DNA of 64,000 nucleotides, from NCBI GenBank assembly GCA_000827265.1, contig KN834767.1, positions 248,001 through 312,000 on the forward strand. Reading direction: 5' to 3'. The notes beneath the pieces were generated by a model. The model was not told the DNA's origin. It did not search any database and saw nothing but the letters and a program-made list of their open reading frames with translations. Of the stretch, positions 1 through 11,210 are shown one piece after another; the stretch's first letter is position 1; each line of letters opens with the position of its first letter. Position numbers and translations under genes: made by a program. This stretch comes from Collybiopsis luxurians FD-317 M1. Its lineage: Eukaryota > Basidiomycota > Agaricomycetes > Agaricales > Omphalotaceae.

Positions 1-1012
1 ACAGGGTGACGCCCAGACGTTTGCGCAGATGTTACAGGATGGGTTGGACAAGGAGATGCGTGCCAAGGAAGCTGCGATCGAGAAGAAGAAGAAGAAAGAG
101 GAGGAGATGGCCAACGCTGCTCTCTTCGGGACGCCTTTGGTGAAGCCAAAATCGAAAACGAAAGCAAAAGATTCATCCCCGAAAAAGAGAAAGGTCGGCG
201 GGGATGCAGATGTGTCGCGCAGGAAGAAGATGGTAGTGGAAATCCCCACCCCTCCGCGATCCCTCATGCGAACGTATCATGATTCAACCTCTGCACCTCC
301 ACCAACTCCAGACCCGCCGACTCCTCTGAAACTACGGATTCCTGCACCTGCCCGGTCATATACGATCGCTGGAACGACGTCGATCATTCATCCACCTTTA
401 ACTCCAGTCAAAAAGTCATATTCGTCTACCATCGGTCGGCCGCCGCCTACGCCGGAATATACTCCCGGGCGGATAGTCCATTCTCCCTATCCTGCTGTCG
501 CCTCCATGTCGACCCCCACGCATCGACCTCAACCCCATCCACTCCCCTCGTCGTTCTTTACTCCCTCCCAAATGCGAGATCGCAGGACAAACTCTAATGA
601 CAGCAACCTTTCCTTATTAAGCGAGGACGAATACGAGGAAGCCGAGACTGGGAGTGATTCTGATGTCATGCAGGTTGACGATGACGTTGGGGGAAGATAT
701 CCATATTCGCTTCCGCATGTTCATTCGTATACGCCTCCTTGGCGCGATCGTGACACTGGTATGGGTAAAACACTGTTGAGACCGTCCGAGGCAATGCCAA
801 TGGGTGCTGGGTATTACCATCCTCATCACCACCACCACCATCTTCATCTCCCTTTCCCGATATCGGGCAGTGGTATGTGCATGCTGCCCCCAGTCAGGTC
901 GGATGGGGACGTGGGTATGATGGACGTGGATCTGAATAATTTCAGGGATCAACTGGGGACGTCGTGTTTGAGGACCACGCAGGTGGAAGTTGAGGTTGGG
1001 GAAGGTGGTTGA
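1..1012 (+). CDS. 3' part of a basic, disordered nuclear protein of unknown function
   Basis: The reading frame is open from the window edge (frame of base 2) to the TGA at 1010-1012, so the 5' end is missing; the first in-frame ATG at 29 need not be the true start. About 335 residues are visible. The first 40 form a Glu/Lys-rich, probably coiled-coil helix. A textbook basic nuclear localisation motif PKKRKV follows near residue 60. The rest is low-complexity Pro/Ser/Thr with repeated TPP and TP motifs, an acidic patch (SLLSEDEYEE, then GSDSD) and a short His tract near 820-855. No catalytic domain is recognised. Composition suggests a nuclear protein regulated by proline-directed kinases; that is inference. 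The conserved part of the gene presumably lies upstream, outside the window. Confidence 0.7.
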   Translation, partial: QGDAQTFAQMLQDGLDKEMRAKEAAIEKKKKKEEEMANAALFGTPLVKPKSKTKAKDSSPKKRKVGGDADVSRRKKMVVEIPTPPRSLMRTYHDSTSAPPPTPDPPTPLKLRIPAPARSYTIAGTTSIIHPPLTPVKKSYSSTIGRPPPTPEYTPGRIVHSPYPAVASMSTPTHRPQPHPLPSSFFTPSQMRDRRTNSNDSNLSLLSEDEYEEAETGSDSDVMQVDDDVGGRYPYSLPHVHSYTPPWRDRDTGMGKTLLRPSEAMPMGAGYYHPHHHHHHLHLPFPISGSGMCMLPPVRSDGDVGMMDVDLNNFRDQLGTSCLRTTQVEVEVGEGG

Positions 1013-1580
1013 TGATGAGATAATGTTAATCGTTATGGACCAACGTTGATTGGCCTGTTGTGAATTGGACGTGCAGATAGCCGCTTTTTTATTTGCTACT
1101 TTGATTATTGACGAGACAATCTCGCTGTTACGCTGTTAATATTGGAACAAGTACTTGGTTGAACGTTTCACCTTGGGTTTTCCGTAACTTATTGACTGTT
1201 TATTACTCTACATACTTCTTTAACATAGAGCGGCCGTTTAAGGTACTAGTAGGATACATACATAGATTCATGCCCCTCATCCCGCACAGCGTGCGGCATT
1301 GAATGGCCAGAGACACTTAATAATATTTTGAACCGAGTATACATTAAAATTACATTGTCGTCAAAAGTTTGAATGCTAGACTATCGTTTAAGATCAAGCA
1401 ACGATCCTCCTAACCTCTAGCTATTGAGGAACTATCCAACGTCCCTACTTCCTACACCGTCTATAGTCGAGCAAGCAATTCCAAGTTTCGTACGATCGAC
1501 GCGGCAGAAGGAAGGGGGGGGGACGGATATCCAAGTCCTGAGTAGGCAGGCAAGCGACAACTCCCTCGGGCGTAAGCTTT
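1013..1580. other. convergent intergenic region
   Basis: About 570 bases separate the stop of the plus-strand gene from the stop of the minus-strand kinase, so this should hold both 3' UTRs. It is moderately AT-rich. Short frames here lack codon bias and homology-like motifs. I see no RNA gene or repeat. Confidence 0.6.
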
Positions 1581-3765
1581 TCAAGGCAAAGGCTCACGGC
1601 TACTACTCAACCGGTTCAGATGAATATAAACATCCGTCCCAAATCCGTCCATCGAAATCAGACGCAAGTCGCCCCCGAAGTATCGAGCATACTGTTGTTG
1701 TGTGTGAAAAAGAAAAGAAAAAAAAGGAGGGTGAGAATTCGCGTGTAACGAGCGTCGAAATGAGGAAAGGAAACAAGATAAAAAGTGGGAACAAAGTTGA
1801 AGCCATGAAGGTAATTGAAGGCATTGAGGACTACACGTACCAGTCTACTCAGCGGAAGCCCGTATCCAAAACCAGCCATTGGAGCCTTGAAGTCACTGTC
1901 GCGGAAGCCCTCGTCCAATCCCTCACCGGGCCCAAGTTTCATAGTCGTGTACATGTATGTCCAAATCAAGCCCATGGCGGAACGTGCAATGCCTCCACCC
2001 TCGTCAGAGATCTTGATGGTGATGTCTTCTGTTCCCTCTACGACAATGACCTGCGGAACATTCAACGTTCAACATTTTATATGGATAGCGCAACAATTGA
2101 ACAGGTGCTTGGCGAACGAACGACATACCTTGATCGGCGGAAATTTATCCGCTCCTACCCCGTGGCGCTCCACGACTGCTCGAAGACTGTTCTTGAGCAG
2201 TTCAAAGATGATGTGGGACAGGTGACCCGGGACATAAGGGAACGTGAGGTTTTTTGGACATATTAGTTGCACGGGAGGCGAGGAAAATAGAGCGTAGTGT
2301 TCCTCGCAGACAAATCTCGCGTTCTCAATCGCTTCCTCGATGATATCATGGACGTTCTGAGGTTGAAAGGTGTTGAGAATCAAATCTTAAAAAGTAAAGA
2401 GGAAGACGTACCGCGTTTGTACAGATGATACCCACATAATCCGGATGCGGTTCCTGCGTGTTAAGAGCAATATCTATGATCGATAGAAGGGTTTAGACAG
2501 TTTTGGAAACAAAGAAGATGGTTACTAACGCTGCCCAATCAAAAATCGAATGCCGATTCGACTGAGATAGAATCTATCCAACCACTGTTGCATATCGAGT
2601 CCGATATTACGAGCGCGCTGGGATCGTTTCCATTCTAGCACACCTTGGGCAACGGTAGTGACAGTCGGGTCATGTCTTGTTTTGATAATCTCTAGCATCT
2701 TAGTGAAACGTGAATTGTAGTCGCGCACTTCCGGAGGCCATTCAATAGTTGAGGAGAGTGGAGCAGCGTAGTATCTGGCGTAGATCAGCAAGATGTCTGT
2801 CTGTACACGGAGCCAACCTCACCTTCTCTCCATTGGAACTCTCAGTTTAAGTTTGTTAAAGCCTTCCACTCCATTGCCATTTCCGTTACCCGTTCCGACA
2901 CCCCACCCAGCATTTGATCCGTTGACGCCACCATACATCCCCGATGACGACGCTCCTGATATGCCAGAACCATCGAGGCAGGAGGGAAAGTTTTTGTTCG
3001 CAACATCGTCTACGAGCAGCATGTGCTCAAGGGAAGGATTCGGAGTGGACGAGGGAAGTTGGAATTCGCCATTTGAGGCAGACGGAGATGAAAATAGTGA
3101 CCGCCGGATTTCAGGAGACAAAGCAGGAAGAGGAGGAAATTTAATGAGTTCCTATTCGGCATTTAGCTCAGTCTAAACTGCATAAAGAAAGTGAGACACA
3201 CCTCAAAACTCTGTGCATACCAATTCTTAACTTTGATGATGGAAGGCATGGAGTGTAAATTGTGGGGTAATTCATCCAACTCTTTAACCCTGTGAGCCAG
3301 TCGGACAGGCAATTCCTCTGCAAGCAATGAAGATTGAGTGTTTGATCCTGCAGGACATCGAACGTATACAGACCACTAAGGAACTGACTCGCTTTCAAAA
3401 GGGTCCCCTGACTCGGATTCTGGCCAAATAGAACCATTTGCTGAAGGGAAACTAGGGTATATTCCTGTCAGATGAACCAACCAGATCCAGAAGAGAAGAA
3501 ATGCATACCCCCGGTTTGAGGAAAACTAGCGAAATGATGAATCTTGTCCCATAGCGCAGAGGTAATCTTGAAACCATAAGACATGATGGTGATGACTCGT
3601 GTATGAGGTGGATTTTGTTGGTGGCGGTTGTTGCGATGGATTTGAGGGAGTGAAGGTGGAAGAAAAGAAAGAAGAAGGGAATGCGGGGCAAGGATTAAGC
3701 AATGGGCGGATGTGGTTCAAGACAGAGTCCAGTTCCTCGGAGAGCCGATCCAGGTCAGATGTCAT
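1581..3765 (-). CDS. mitochondrial pyruvate dehydrogenase kinase-type protein kinase (PDK/BCKDK family)
   Basis: Family members phosphorylate and inactivate the E1 subunit of a 2-oxo-acid dehydrogenase in the mitochondrial matrix, using a histidine-kinase-like GHKL ATPase fold. In protein order I see PQTGVSLQQMVLFGQ in the N-terminal bundle, then ELPVRLAHRVKELDELP, then AQGVLEWKR with DRFYLSRIGIRFLIGQ. The ATP-binding signatures follow: N-box ELLKNSLRAVVE, G1 box DEGGGI and G2 box GFGYGLP, then ARYFGGDLRLISMDGFGTD just before the stop TGA at 1581-1583. Exon 1 is 3509-3765; the 57-nt intron 3452-3508 restores the TGVSLQQM motif. A Gly/Asn/Ser-rich insert (about 2840-3120) sits between the N-terminal helices and AAPLSSTIEWPPEVRDYN; it is unusual for the family and might hide an unrecognised intron. 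PDK and BCKDK cannot be separated by eye. No clear presequence is visible. Confidence 0.88.
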
Positions 3766-4174
3766 GTGAATAAATCATTTATAGGAGTCTCCAGGCGACG
3801 CGACCATCTCTGCTTTTTTTTTGCGCAGCGTCCCGGCTTTCACTCTACCCGTTATCCAATCCCAGATTATCCTAGATCTCATTAAAAGACACGATATTTC
3901 GTCCTTTTTGCTCAAGTCTTTCTGTGGATTTAGGCCGTTTCCCCCGCACGCGTATTTGCGCTCTCGGACTTCAAATCCGAGGCTCCACTTCGGACAAGAG
4001 TCCGAATGGACCAACAGTCTCAAAACAGTCTAGTCCTCAAAGACGGCGATACAGATTGGCGGCCGATTTCTCCAGCCAGTTTAGTTTATCATAGTGACAA
4101 TAATACTGCTTGACAGTTTCCTAGTACAAAGAGAATGTACTGTGGCGTACGGAGCTACTTCTGTCAACACGAGG
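3766..4174. other. intergenic region upstream of the PDK-type kinase
   Basis: This gap holds the promoter of the minus-strand kinase and the 3' UTR of the next minus-strand gene. It carries two small adjacent hairpins near 3960-4005, with stems CTCGGA/TCCGAG and TCGGAC/GTCCGA. No gene is supported. Confidence 0.5.
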
Positions 4175-6531
4175 CTACTTCTTCCTCCGCCTCTTTGGAC
4201 CAACCCTGATGTCCCCATCACCTGCTCTCCTAGTTCCGCCACTCTCATCGCCCCCGTGAGCATCTTTCCTTGTCTCTACTTCTACCACCGCCCCGACACC
4301 ACTAACGCCGATATCATCAGCTACAGCTTGTTTCCTCTTTTTCGCGATTTCGCCAGCGCCGGTGGAAGCAGCACTCGCAACTGCCCTTCTCACAGCTTCC
4401 TGCCTTACTTTCAACGGGACCTTCTCCCAATATATCCTCTCCTTCGTCCCTCGAACGAGCTCTGCAACGATTGCACTTGACACCTCTCCAGAAGATATCC
4501 CAGCGCCATCATCAAGTGGCCCACTCTGAACTACCTCGTTCTGTTCAAAATACTCTTCCAGACAACGAGCATCCAAGGGCGAAGAAAGACGGAGATGACA
4601 TGTATCAGTTCCTTTAGTGTAATCAACATAGTCAATAGAACCAGTTGATCCCTTCATGCCCGTGCTGGCATCTCCATCTGACTTCTGTGATGAAAGTATA
4701 TTCGTAAAAAGTGCACGAAGTGTGGTTTTGTTCGTGCCAAGGTGAATGTTCCGCACGAAAAGTAGACAATCAGGAGGATAGAGGGAAGATGGTGAAAGCA
4801 TGGTTGCGTCAGGATCCGCAGTAGTGTGACTGGGACCAGGCGCAGAATTAGAGGAAGAGGCACCGGAGGTCGACAAGGAAACATTGGTTGAAGAGAGAGC
4901 TTTCCGAACTGTTTCCTGCCTAACCTTGATCGGAACCTTCTCCCAGTAAAATTCTTCCCTTCTCCCCTGCACGAGCTCGGCCCTCAAACAATTTCCCGTT
5001 TCACCCTCCGTCTCTACGCCGTTATCATCCAACGCTTCCCTCTGCACAACTTGACGAGGATGAGAAGGATCGCACAAGTACGACACCAGTAAACGAGCAT
5101 CCACAGGCGACGCAAGACGGAGATAGCAAGTGTCCATCCCTTTTGTATAATCAACATAGTCAATAGATTCGGTATCGCTGACTCCTGCAGAGGGTCCGCC
5201 ATTGCGTCGGACATTGATTAGCATTTTGCGGAATAGCGTTCGGAGAGTAGTCTTGTTGGTACCAGAGTGCACGTTGCGAACGAATATGAGACAATTTGGA
5301 GGATACGGCGACGAGGACGTTAAAGTCGGCATGTTCTCTTCTGGCCAATCCCACTCGCCGGATTCCCCTTCGCCTTCAGAAATGTCATGGTTGTCGGGAG
5401 GAGCCTCGTCCATCGCCGAAACGTCCCCGTTTTCTTGAGCCGTAAATATTTCATCCAGGAGCGTTTTTCTCCAAGCCAAGTACTCGTCTTTTAATGCCTC
5501 CCAATTCGCCTTGGGAAGGGCACGAAAACCATACGTGCGGGCTCCATCGGTGAGAGGCCGCTCCTGTCTGAGGTCCCAGCTCCATACGGAGCTGAGATGG
5601 GCAACTTCCTCTGGCGAAGAAAGCACGATGAACGCAAATGCTTTACCCTTGGATCTACTTGATTTCGTCCGTGAGGCGGAAGCATCGTTAGCATCGAAGT
5701 AGTGTGGTGGGTATGAGATCCGCTGGACTTGAACATTAAGAGGGTCAACATTCGATGTCGTCGCGGCATTCGAAGTAGAGCATCGACATATGTTTCGAAT
5801 GAACCGATAGATCCCCGGTATAGTTCGATATGCAGGCGGTAGGTTCTCCTAACGATAATGAGAACGGTGAGGAAGGTTGAGAGACACAGCACGCACAATG
5901 TATACCGTACGTTTCTCCCAATAATCTCTCGTGTAAGCCTCGCTTTGCTGCTCGAAACTGACGGCATTCTTGGGACGAATTTCATACATTCCTTCATCTG
6001 CACGACTACTCGAAGAGCCTGAGGACGCGCCCCAATTTGACCATTTTGGAGGAGAAAGTACCATACGTACTTCTACAGCGTCTTCAGCGTGTCTTCGAAG
6101 TTCTTTCACAATAACACTTTCGGAGGGCATGCTTAACTGCGACGAATGATGCTCGTACTCGTGGATTAGCGAAGAATGTTTTAGAACGTATCTGAGAGGT
6201 AGAACTGATCAGCGAGGTTATATGCTTATTGCAAGATATACAGAAAGCTTGAAAGAAATTGAAGGGAAAATAGCTTACATCCTCCATTGCCTTCTTCAAG
6301 TCGCCGTCGTATGTCTCCATTAGCCCAAAGTTGATAATTCGTGAGAGAAAGTACGACAAGGATAGCAATTTCTTCCGCCCAACCTAAATCTTCGTTCGAG
6401 CGCGTCGGGGGTTCTTTGGAGGCGGAAATGGTAGAGACAGAAGGTGGAGGTGGACGATTGAACGAATTTTTAACCGCAGGCTTGGACTGAGCATTTTTAC
6501 CGACTTTACGCGGGATGAAAGCAAAGGACAT
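4175..6531 (-). CDS. LARP7-like RNA-binding protein: La-like module, RRM1 and two tandem xRRMs
   Basis: LARP7-family proteins bind 3' ends and hairpins of polymerase III or telomerase/7SK-type RNAs. Start ATG at 6529-6531 gives MSFAFIPRKVGK. A La-like helical module follows (EDLGWAEEIAILVVLSL ... RYVLKHSSLIHEY ... SESVIVKELRRHAEDAVEVRM). An RRM is built across an intron: RNP2 TVYIENLP, RNP1 KGKAFAFIVL. Two xRRM-like domains then occur in tandem. Copy A has NCLIFVRNVHSGTNKTTLRTLF and SIDYVDYTKGMDTCYLRL. Copy B has DCLLFVRNIHLGTNKTTLRALF and SIDYVDYTKGTDTCHLRL. Each is followed by a YWEKVP..VRQE.VR basic linker. The C-terminus is lysine/arginine-rich (KRRRKK). Assignment to LARP7 rests on domain order and the xRRM YVDYTKG signature. 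The stop of the next gene lies only 59 bases upstream of this start codon. Confidence 0.72.
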
Positions 6532-6590
6532 GGTCAGTAGGGAAAATAAGCGCCCACTGAATATCATAAAGGTAAACTATCCAAGTACAT

Positions 6591-7212
6591 CTAATGATGT
6601 TCAGAAACAATTATTGCCTGATCATGGTGTGCACCGAAGAGTTTTGCCTTCAGCGGGGCGTACTCCTTGTTGTAGATGTCGGTGAACGTTTTCGGGAAAG
6701 GTTTTATGTACCCATGATCATGCAAATACCACAGCCCAGCCTTCACATAATCCATGCAATTACTGTTCGGGTCTGCGTCCATCTCTTTCTTGAGTTCAGC
6801 TCCAACCAGCTCCTTAAAGACTTTCTCCTTTGTCGCTGAGTCTGGAAACACGGCTTCGCAACCAAGATCGATGAGCTTCGATGCTTCTCTAGGATCATAA
6901 TTAAATTCTTCGAGTTTATGTCCTGCGATCTCGTGAAAGCCATTGGCGGTCCCAATGACTAGCATCCAATGTTCCTCATTAGTGCCTTGCTTAAATCTCC
7001 GGAACTTGACAGGTAGTTTGACCTAATCATGTCAGATTTAGACATGGCGAAAAAAGCAAAGACGGGAGCGAAAATTGGAACGGAAACTCTCTTACCTGTG
7101 AACCAGTTCTAATATGGATGGAGTTGTCGCCAATAGGCGAGGCCGATACCGGCAGTAGACTCGTCCATATCCAAACAAGCGTGAACAGGAGAAATGACTG
7201 GAAGGGTCGCAT
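6591..7212 (-). CDS. small secreted protein, possible permuted papain-like fold
   Basis: The start ATG at 7210-7212 gives a clear signal peptide: MRPF, a hydrophobic core FLLFTLVWIWTSLLP, then a VSASP cleavage region. One intron of about 75 nt (donor GTAAGAG, acceptor TTAG, about 7023-7096) joins TGSQ to VKLPVKFRRF. The mature protein is about 150 residues and ends AIIVSEHH. Conserved-looking pieces are EEHWMLVIGTANGFHEIAG and, about 80 residues later, NSNCMDYVKAGLWYL. A His-containing beta segment followed by an N-C-x-x-[FY]-V helix recalls LRAT/NlpC-P60-like permuted papain folds, but this is inference only. The family looks like the small secreted or effector-like proteins common in Agaricomycetes. 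It lies closely packed between two other minus-strand genes. Confidence 0.72.
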
Positions 7213-7750
7213 ATCGGGTGAGGATGGGTTAGATACTGTGCTTCTAAAGAATACCACCGGGGTCAAAGATGCAAAAATGGCGAGCTAGAAAAGGGCGAAA
7301 TAAAAAGACAATGAGATTGACCATCTAAAGAGAGTTCAAGACGGACGTACCGAACCAGCGCTGCTATGAGTGAAGGCTTCACGGGGAAATATTAAATACT
7401 CTGCAAGCATCAGGGGCAACGCGGCCAAACCTTCATCCGCCTGTTTTCCGCTCTCGGTAGTTCATTTGAGGCAAAAATCTAGTTCTTAAGATATACCCGC
7501 AGCGCGAAAAACTTGGTACTTATCAATCACGAGTGAACAATATTCGACGGATGTTAGAAATCCCTCATCTTCGAATAATGGGATGCCTGTTGAGATACGG
7601 GCGAAGAGAAAAACAGAAACTCATTCTGAACGTTCGACGTGCCCAAATTCGCTATATACACAAACGGAGTACAAGATACATTTCACCTTCGGATGGTGAC
7701 TAAGGTCGTTTCCAAAACTGCTAGCCAGTGAATAAAACAAGGATGTAGCT
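7213..7750. other. intergenic region between the secreted-protein gene and the Arb1-like gene
   Basis: Contains the promoter of the secreted-protein gene and the 3' UTR of the minus-strand gene beyond. No extra ORF with coding character, RNA gene or repeat was seen. Confidence 0.5.
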
Positions 7751-10090
7751 TCAGTAAGACGCGGCATGATAGCTTGGAAGCACAACCAGCAGATTTGAAA
7801 GGTACCAGAACCTCTGACCATTTCCATTTCCAACGTTCACGTTCTCCTTATCATCCATCATCTCCAACTTCTCTTTCAACTCCTCACTTTTCAGATCAGT
7901 CATTCTCGCAATCTGCACCCATGTTCCACCCAAGCCCATGCCCTTTCTCAGCAGCTTTGCGCTATCGGGTTCGACGAGGACCGTTATCGAGTGTTTGAGT
8001 GGGTCATGGGCAGCGGGTAGAGTCTTAGTCTCGTCATCAGGAGCGGCAAAACCATTTGATCGCTCGTCTGCGCCGTTTTCGTATAATACGCGCGCTTCCC
8101 CCCCATCTCTATTGTGAACCACAACGCGCCCACGTGAAACACCTTTGATCTGCGGTACCGCCCCTTCGCTCTCTTCCGTACGCGATTCCCAATCAAGCCA
8201 AGGCTCCAATACAACCTTGCTCAACCGGGAGGAGAGGTCTGCCTCGACCGCTTCCGCTGAAGGACCAGGTCCAATAGTATCATTACCTCCAAATTTAAAT
8301 GCAGAATCGTCGGGAGGAATGATGGACTGAATTTTCCTCATGCTCCATTCAACAATGCCGCTGGTATGCGTGAGCGGAAGAGCAGTGGCACCAAGAATAG
8401 GGAAGAGAGTTTTATCATCAATGACCCATTCGGCAGCGTCGTTTGCAGCCCATGGATCATCACTGGCGGCATCAGATTCCACTGAACCCCAGCCTCCCAA
8501 AGTGTCTCCTGTTTCGAAATCACCCAGTGATCCCCAGGTGACAGTCCCAGCAGTAGGAGATCCAGAATCGTCATGGAGCGATATACCTTCATCTGAGCCA
8601 ATGGCGGAGCCCGGTTTGTCGATGGTCTTCGGTTCGCCTTGGACAGGAGTCTCGAGATTATCAGCGTCCTGTTCAGGCACTGGAACATTGACGTCCAACT
8701 CGAGTGACTTGAAATCTCCTTGAACAGGTGTCGAAGCCTTTGTTGCAGCCGCTGTCGAACTGACCTCTGCGTCAACGGCGGAGATGTTCCCTCCGATAAC
8801 CAGCTCTGGATGCTTTTCACGCCATGTTTCGTTCCACAGCTCCCGTTCTTTGGCAGAAACCTCAAAGAGACTGTCACCCCCTAGACTAAGCATGTCATTC
8901 CACGGAAGACGCTTCGTAATTTGAGAGGTTAGTGGAAGTTCTACATCTGCGAGGTCAAGAATCAAAAGTGCCCTTCGAAGGGAAGCTTCAGTGTCATCCT
9001 TTTCAGTCTCGAAGACACCTTCCGTGAGGAGAAACTGAATGTAAAAGCGAATAAGACGAGGAAGTAGAGTGAGGTTGCGATCCTCGCTGGACAGACAAAA
9101 ATATTCGTTAACTCGATAGCTATGGATAAATGTTGCAATTGCGCTCACTAATGGAATCCCTGCTTTCTCATATAGCTGGACAGGTACACCTGAACTCCTC
9201 GTTCGGGATTGCTCAAAAACTCAATGGTTCGATCAGCTTTCTCTCCCCGAGATTGCTCAAGAAGTTCAGGAATTTCGTCGGAACTTTGGATTTCAACAGG
9301 AAGTTTGTCATATCGGTCGTATGGGGGACGGGTGATGCGGCGATTTTTCTTTGGGTACTGCGATCTCTCGCTACCCTCGGTACTCATCGTCACTTCTCTG
9401 TTGTTGCCAGTCATAGATTCAACAGAAGGTTCTTCGACAGGATCATCTTCGAAATCATCATCGTCCATAACGTCCAAATTTTCCGACTCCTTCTGTTCTT
9501 GTGCAGGCCGCCACACGGGGAGGATATTGAGAATTCCTATAAAAATCTGCCACTGGACTATTTTGAACCTACTGTGATCAGAGGCACCCGATAAAAGGTC
9601 AACGTACCTGATCCCATTGCTCTCGGACATGTTTGTCTTTGGGCCAAGTGCGACCTGTATTAAATCGCCTCGTTGCTTCATGAAACCTCTCAGTTCGATG
9701 TTCCATTCTGATTAAAATAATGGTGATTAATGTATAAATTGAAGGAAAGAGAATTCCTTACGGATTGTATCTTACGCCAGAAGGTTGTCTGCCTTGCTCC
9801 TCCCATACATCAATCCACGATCTTGGAGCTGAAGAGGCGACGCTTATACTAGCCGATGGAGCTGATTTGACAGTTCTCGCACTGGTTTTGCAGAAGTCGC
9901 CTTCGTGCGCTTGCAGCGGGACGGTTGGTATATCTAGTCCATCTACTTCGGGGCCATCCTCATTGTCGTTTTGAATCTTCAAACCCAGTTCTTTATACTC
10001 TCGAAAAGGAGTGATAGTCACACCCTCTGGAGCAGAAGGAAAGGGTGGAAAGGTATACCGATGAGCAGAAGCCGGCTTACTGGCGGCCAT
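7751..10090 (-). CDS. arb1: Arb1-like subunit of the Argonaute siRNA chaperone (ARC) complex
   Basis: In fission yeast Arb1 is part of the ARC complex that holds duplex siRNA with Argonaute and supports heterochromatin formation. The N-terminal exon starts MAASKPASAHRYTFPPF at 10090. An acidic low-complexity stretch (DVMDDDDFEDDPVEE) follows. The conserved core begins EFLSNPERGVQVYLSSYMRKQGF, continues after a 62-nt intron (9087-9148) as EDRNLTLLPRLIRFYIQFLL, and contains LLILDLADVELPLTSQITKRLP. It ends with VEPWLDWESR-like and GLGGTWVQIARM segments close to the C-terminus. The order of ERG-VYLSSYMR-KQG, LLPRLIRFY and GTWVQ segments is what suggests Arb1; the N-terminus is not diagnostic. One 29-nt alternative for the 9148 intron was discarded as too short. 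If correct, this fungus probably has a nuclear RNAi route. Confidence 0.62.
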
Positions 10091-11210
10091 CCCTTAACGA
10101 AAAGTTAAATAAAAAGGAAATAAATTCAAACGGATTCAAATGGAAGCACATCCGAGTTAGAATTAAGCGTAGAGATGAATGGATATTTACCTGATTGAAG
10201 AAGGGTCCTATTTAACTAATCGATTGAAGATGGCGGTAAGAAGGAGAAAGAATCAATGGCAATCAACCATACGCAGCGTCCAAGGAAGATTCGGTCACAC
10301 TACCATGACTCAGACCGCGCGCTTACTCACTTTGACGTGACCTGTGACAGGTTACAGTGAGCGCTAACTTGGCTCGAACTGCTATCTACGACGATTTGAC
10401 GGGTCCGAGCTTATGAGTGGTGTAAAGGAGCTGAGCGCGAAGACAAGTCGATGGGAAGGCCGTGGTTTTCAAGGAGTCGAAACAGTGAGTGTCCGTAGCT
10501 CAAAAGGACCGCAATTTCAAAATCAGATACACGGTCAAAGCTGGCAATATCGTCTCAGGATGCTGCACACGCTCTGTTGTAGCAGGTTGAGAGAGGGTAT
10601 GGATTTAGGAGATTAAGGTGATGCTGGGTACTGGTATCGTGATTCCACTTTGCCGATGTCGTTCAAAGTTAATCCGGATTCTGCCTCCCGAATTGGAGAA
10701 ATTAGGTATACTGTAGAGTGCTTACTTACCTCGTATTATTCCAAGCTCTCAGGACACTAAGCAAGAAGTTACGAAGAGACACCTCGGGTGATAACCGATC
10801 AACGGTCTGAGTACTCTCTGTGAGTATTTTCAAGGCTATGTAAGCCAGTATACAATGTGTCGAATTTGCATGTGTTCTTTCTTCGGCCGTTACAGCTATT
10901 AGTTTATTGTAGCATGGTTTTCAAAACCATGTCCCTAGTGATTTTGTTTACCTACAAACAAACTACTAATTCATTGCTTCAGTTGTCCTGGCATCCAATA
11001 GTATGTTTGTTTGGCAGTCAACACCATCTTTAGGGTGCGTTTTTCGAAAATTATGCTCCAAATATACAAATAGCTGTAGAGGATTTGTCAACCAGGAACC
11101 TGTACGTTCTGCAGCTGTATTACTTTTAGCGCCGGGACTTGGGAACATTGAAAAACCAGATGGATATCGGTGAATATCCACCGCTCTCTTCCACTCACCT
11201 ACGACCAGGC
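10091..11210. other. 1.1-kb intergenic region, divergent promoters
   Basis: Lies between the start of the minus-strand Arb1-like gene and the start of the plus-strand glycosyltransferase. An ORF at 10413-10616 has no coding character. I looked for tRNA A/B boxes and 5S rRNA signatures and found none convincing. Confidence 0.5.

Noticed and set aside
617..952. Minus-strand ORF in the first gene
   Set aside because: Its Val/His-rich text is the complement of the His tract and disordered region of the plus-strand gene.
1424..2266. 280-codon plus-strand ORF
   Set aside because: It is antisense to the PDK ATP-binding exons, whose motifs are unmistakable on the minus strand.
10499..10560. tRNA-like A box (TAGCTCA-AAGG)
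   Set aside because: No matching B box (GGTTCRANTCC), and no cloverleaf could be drawn.
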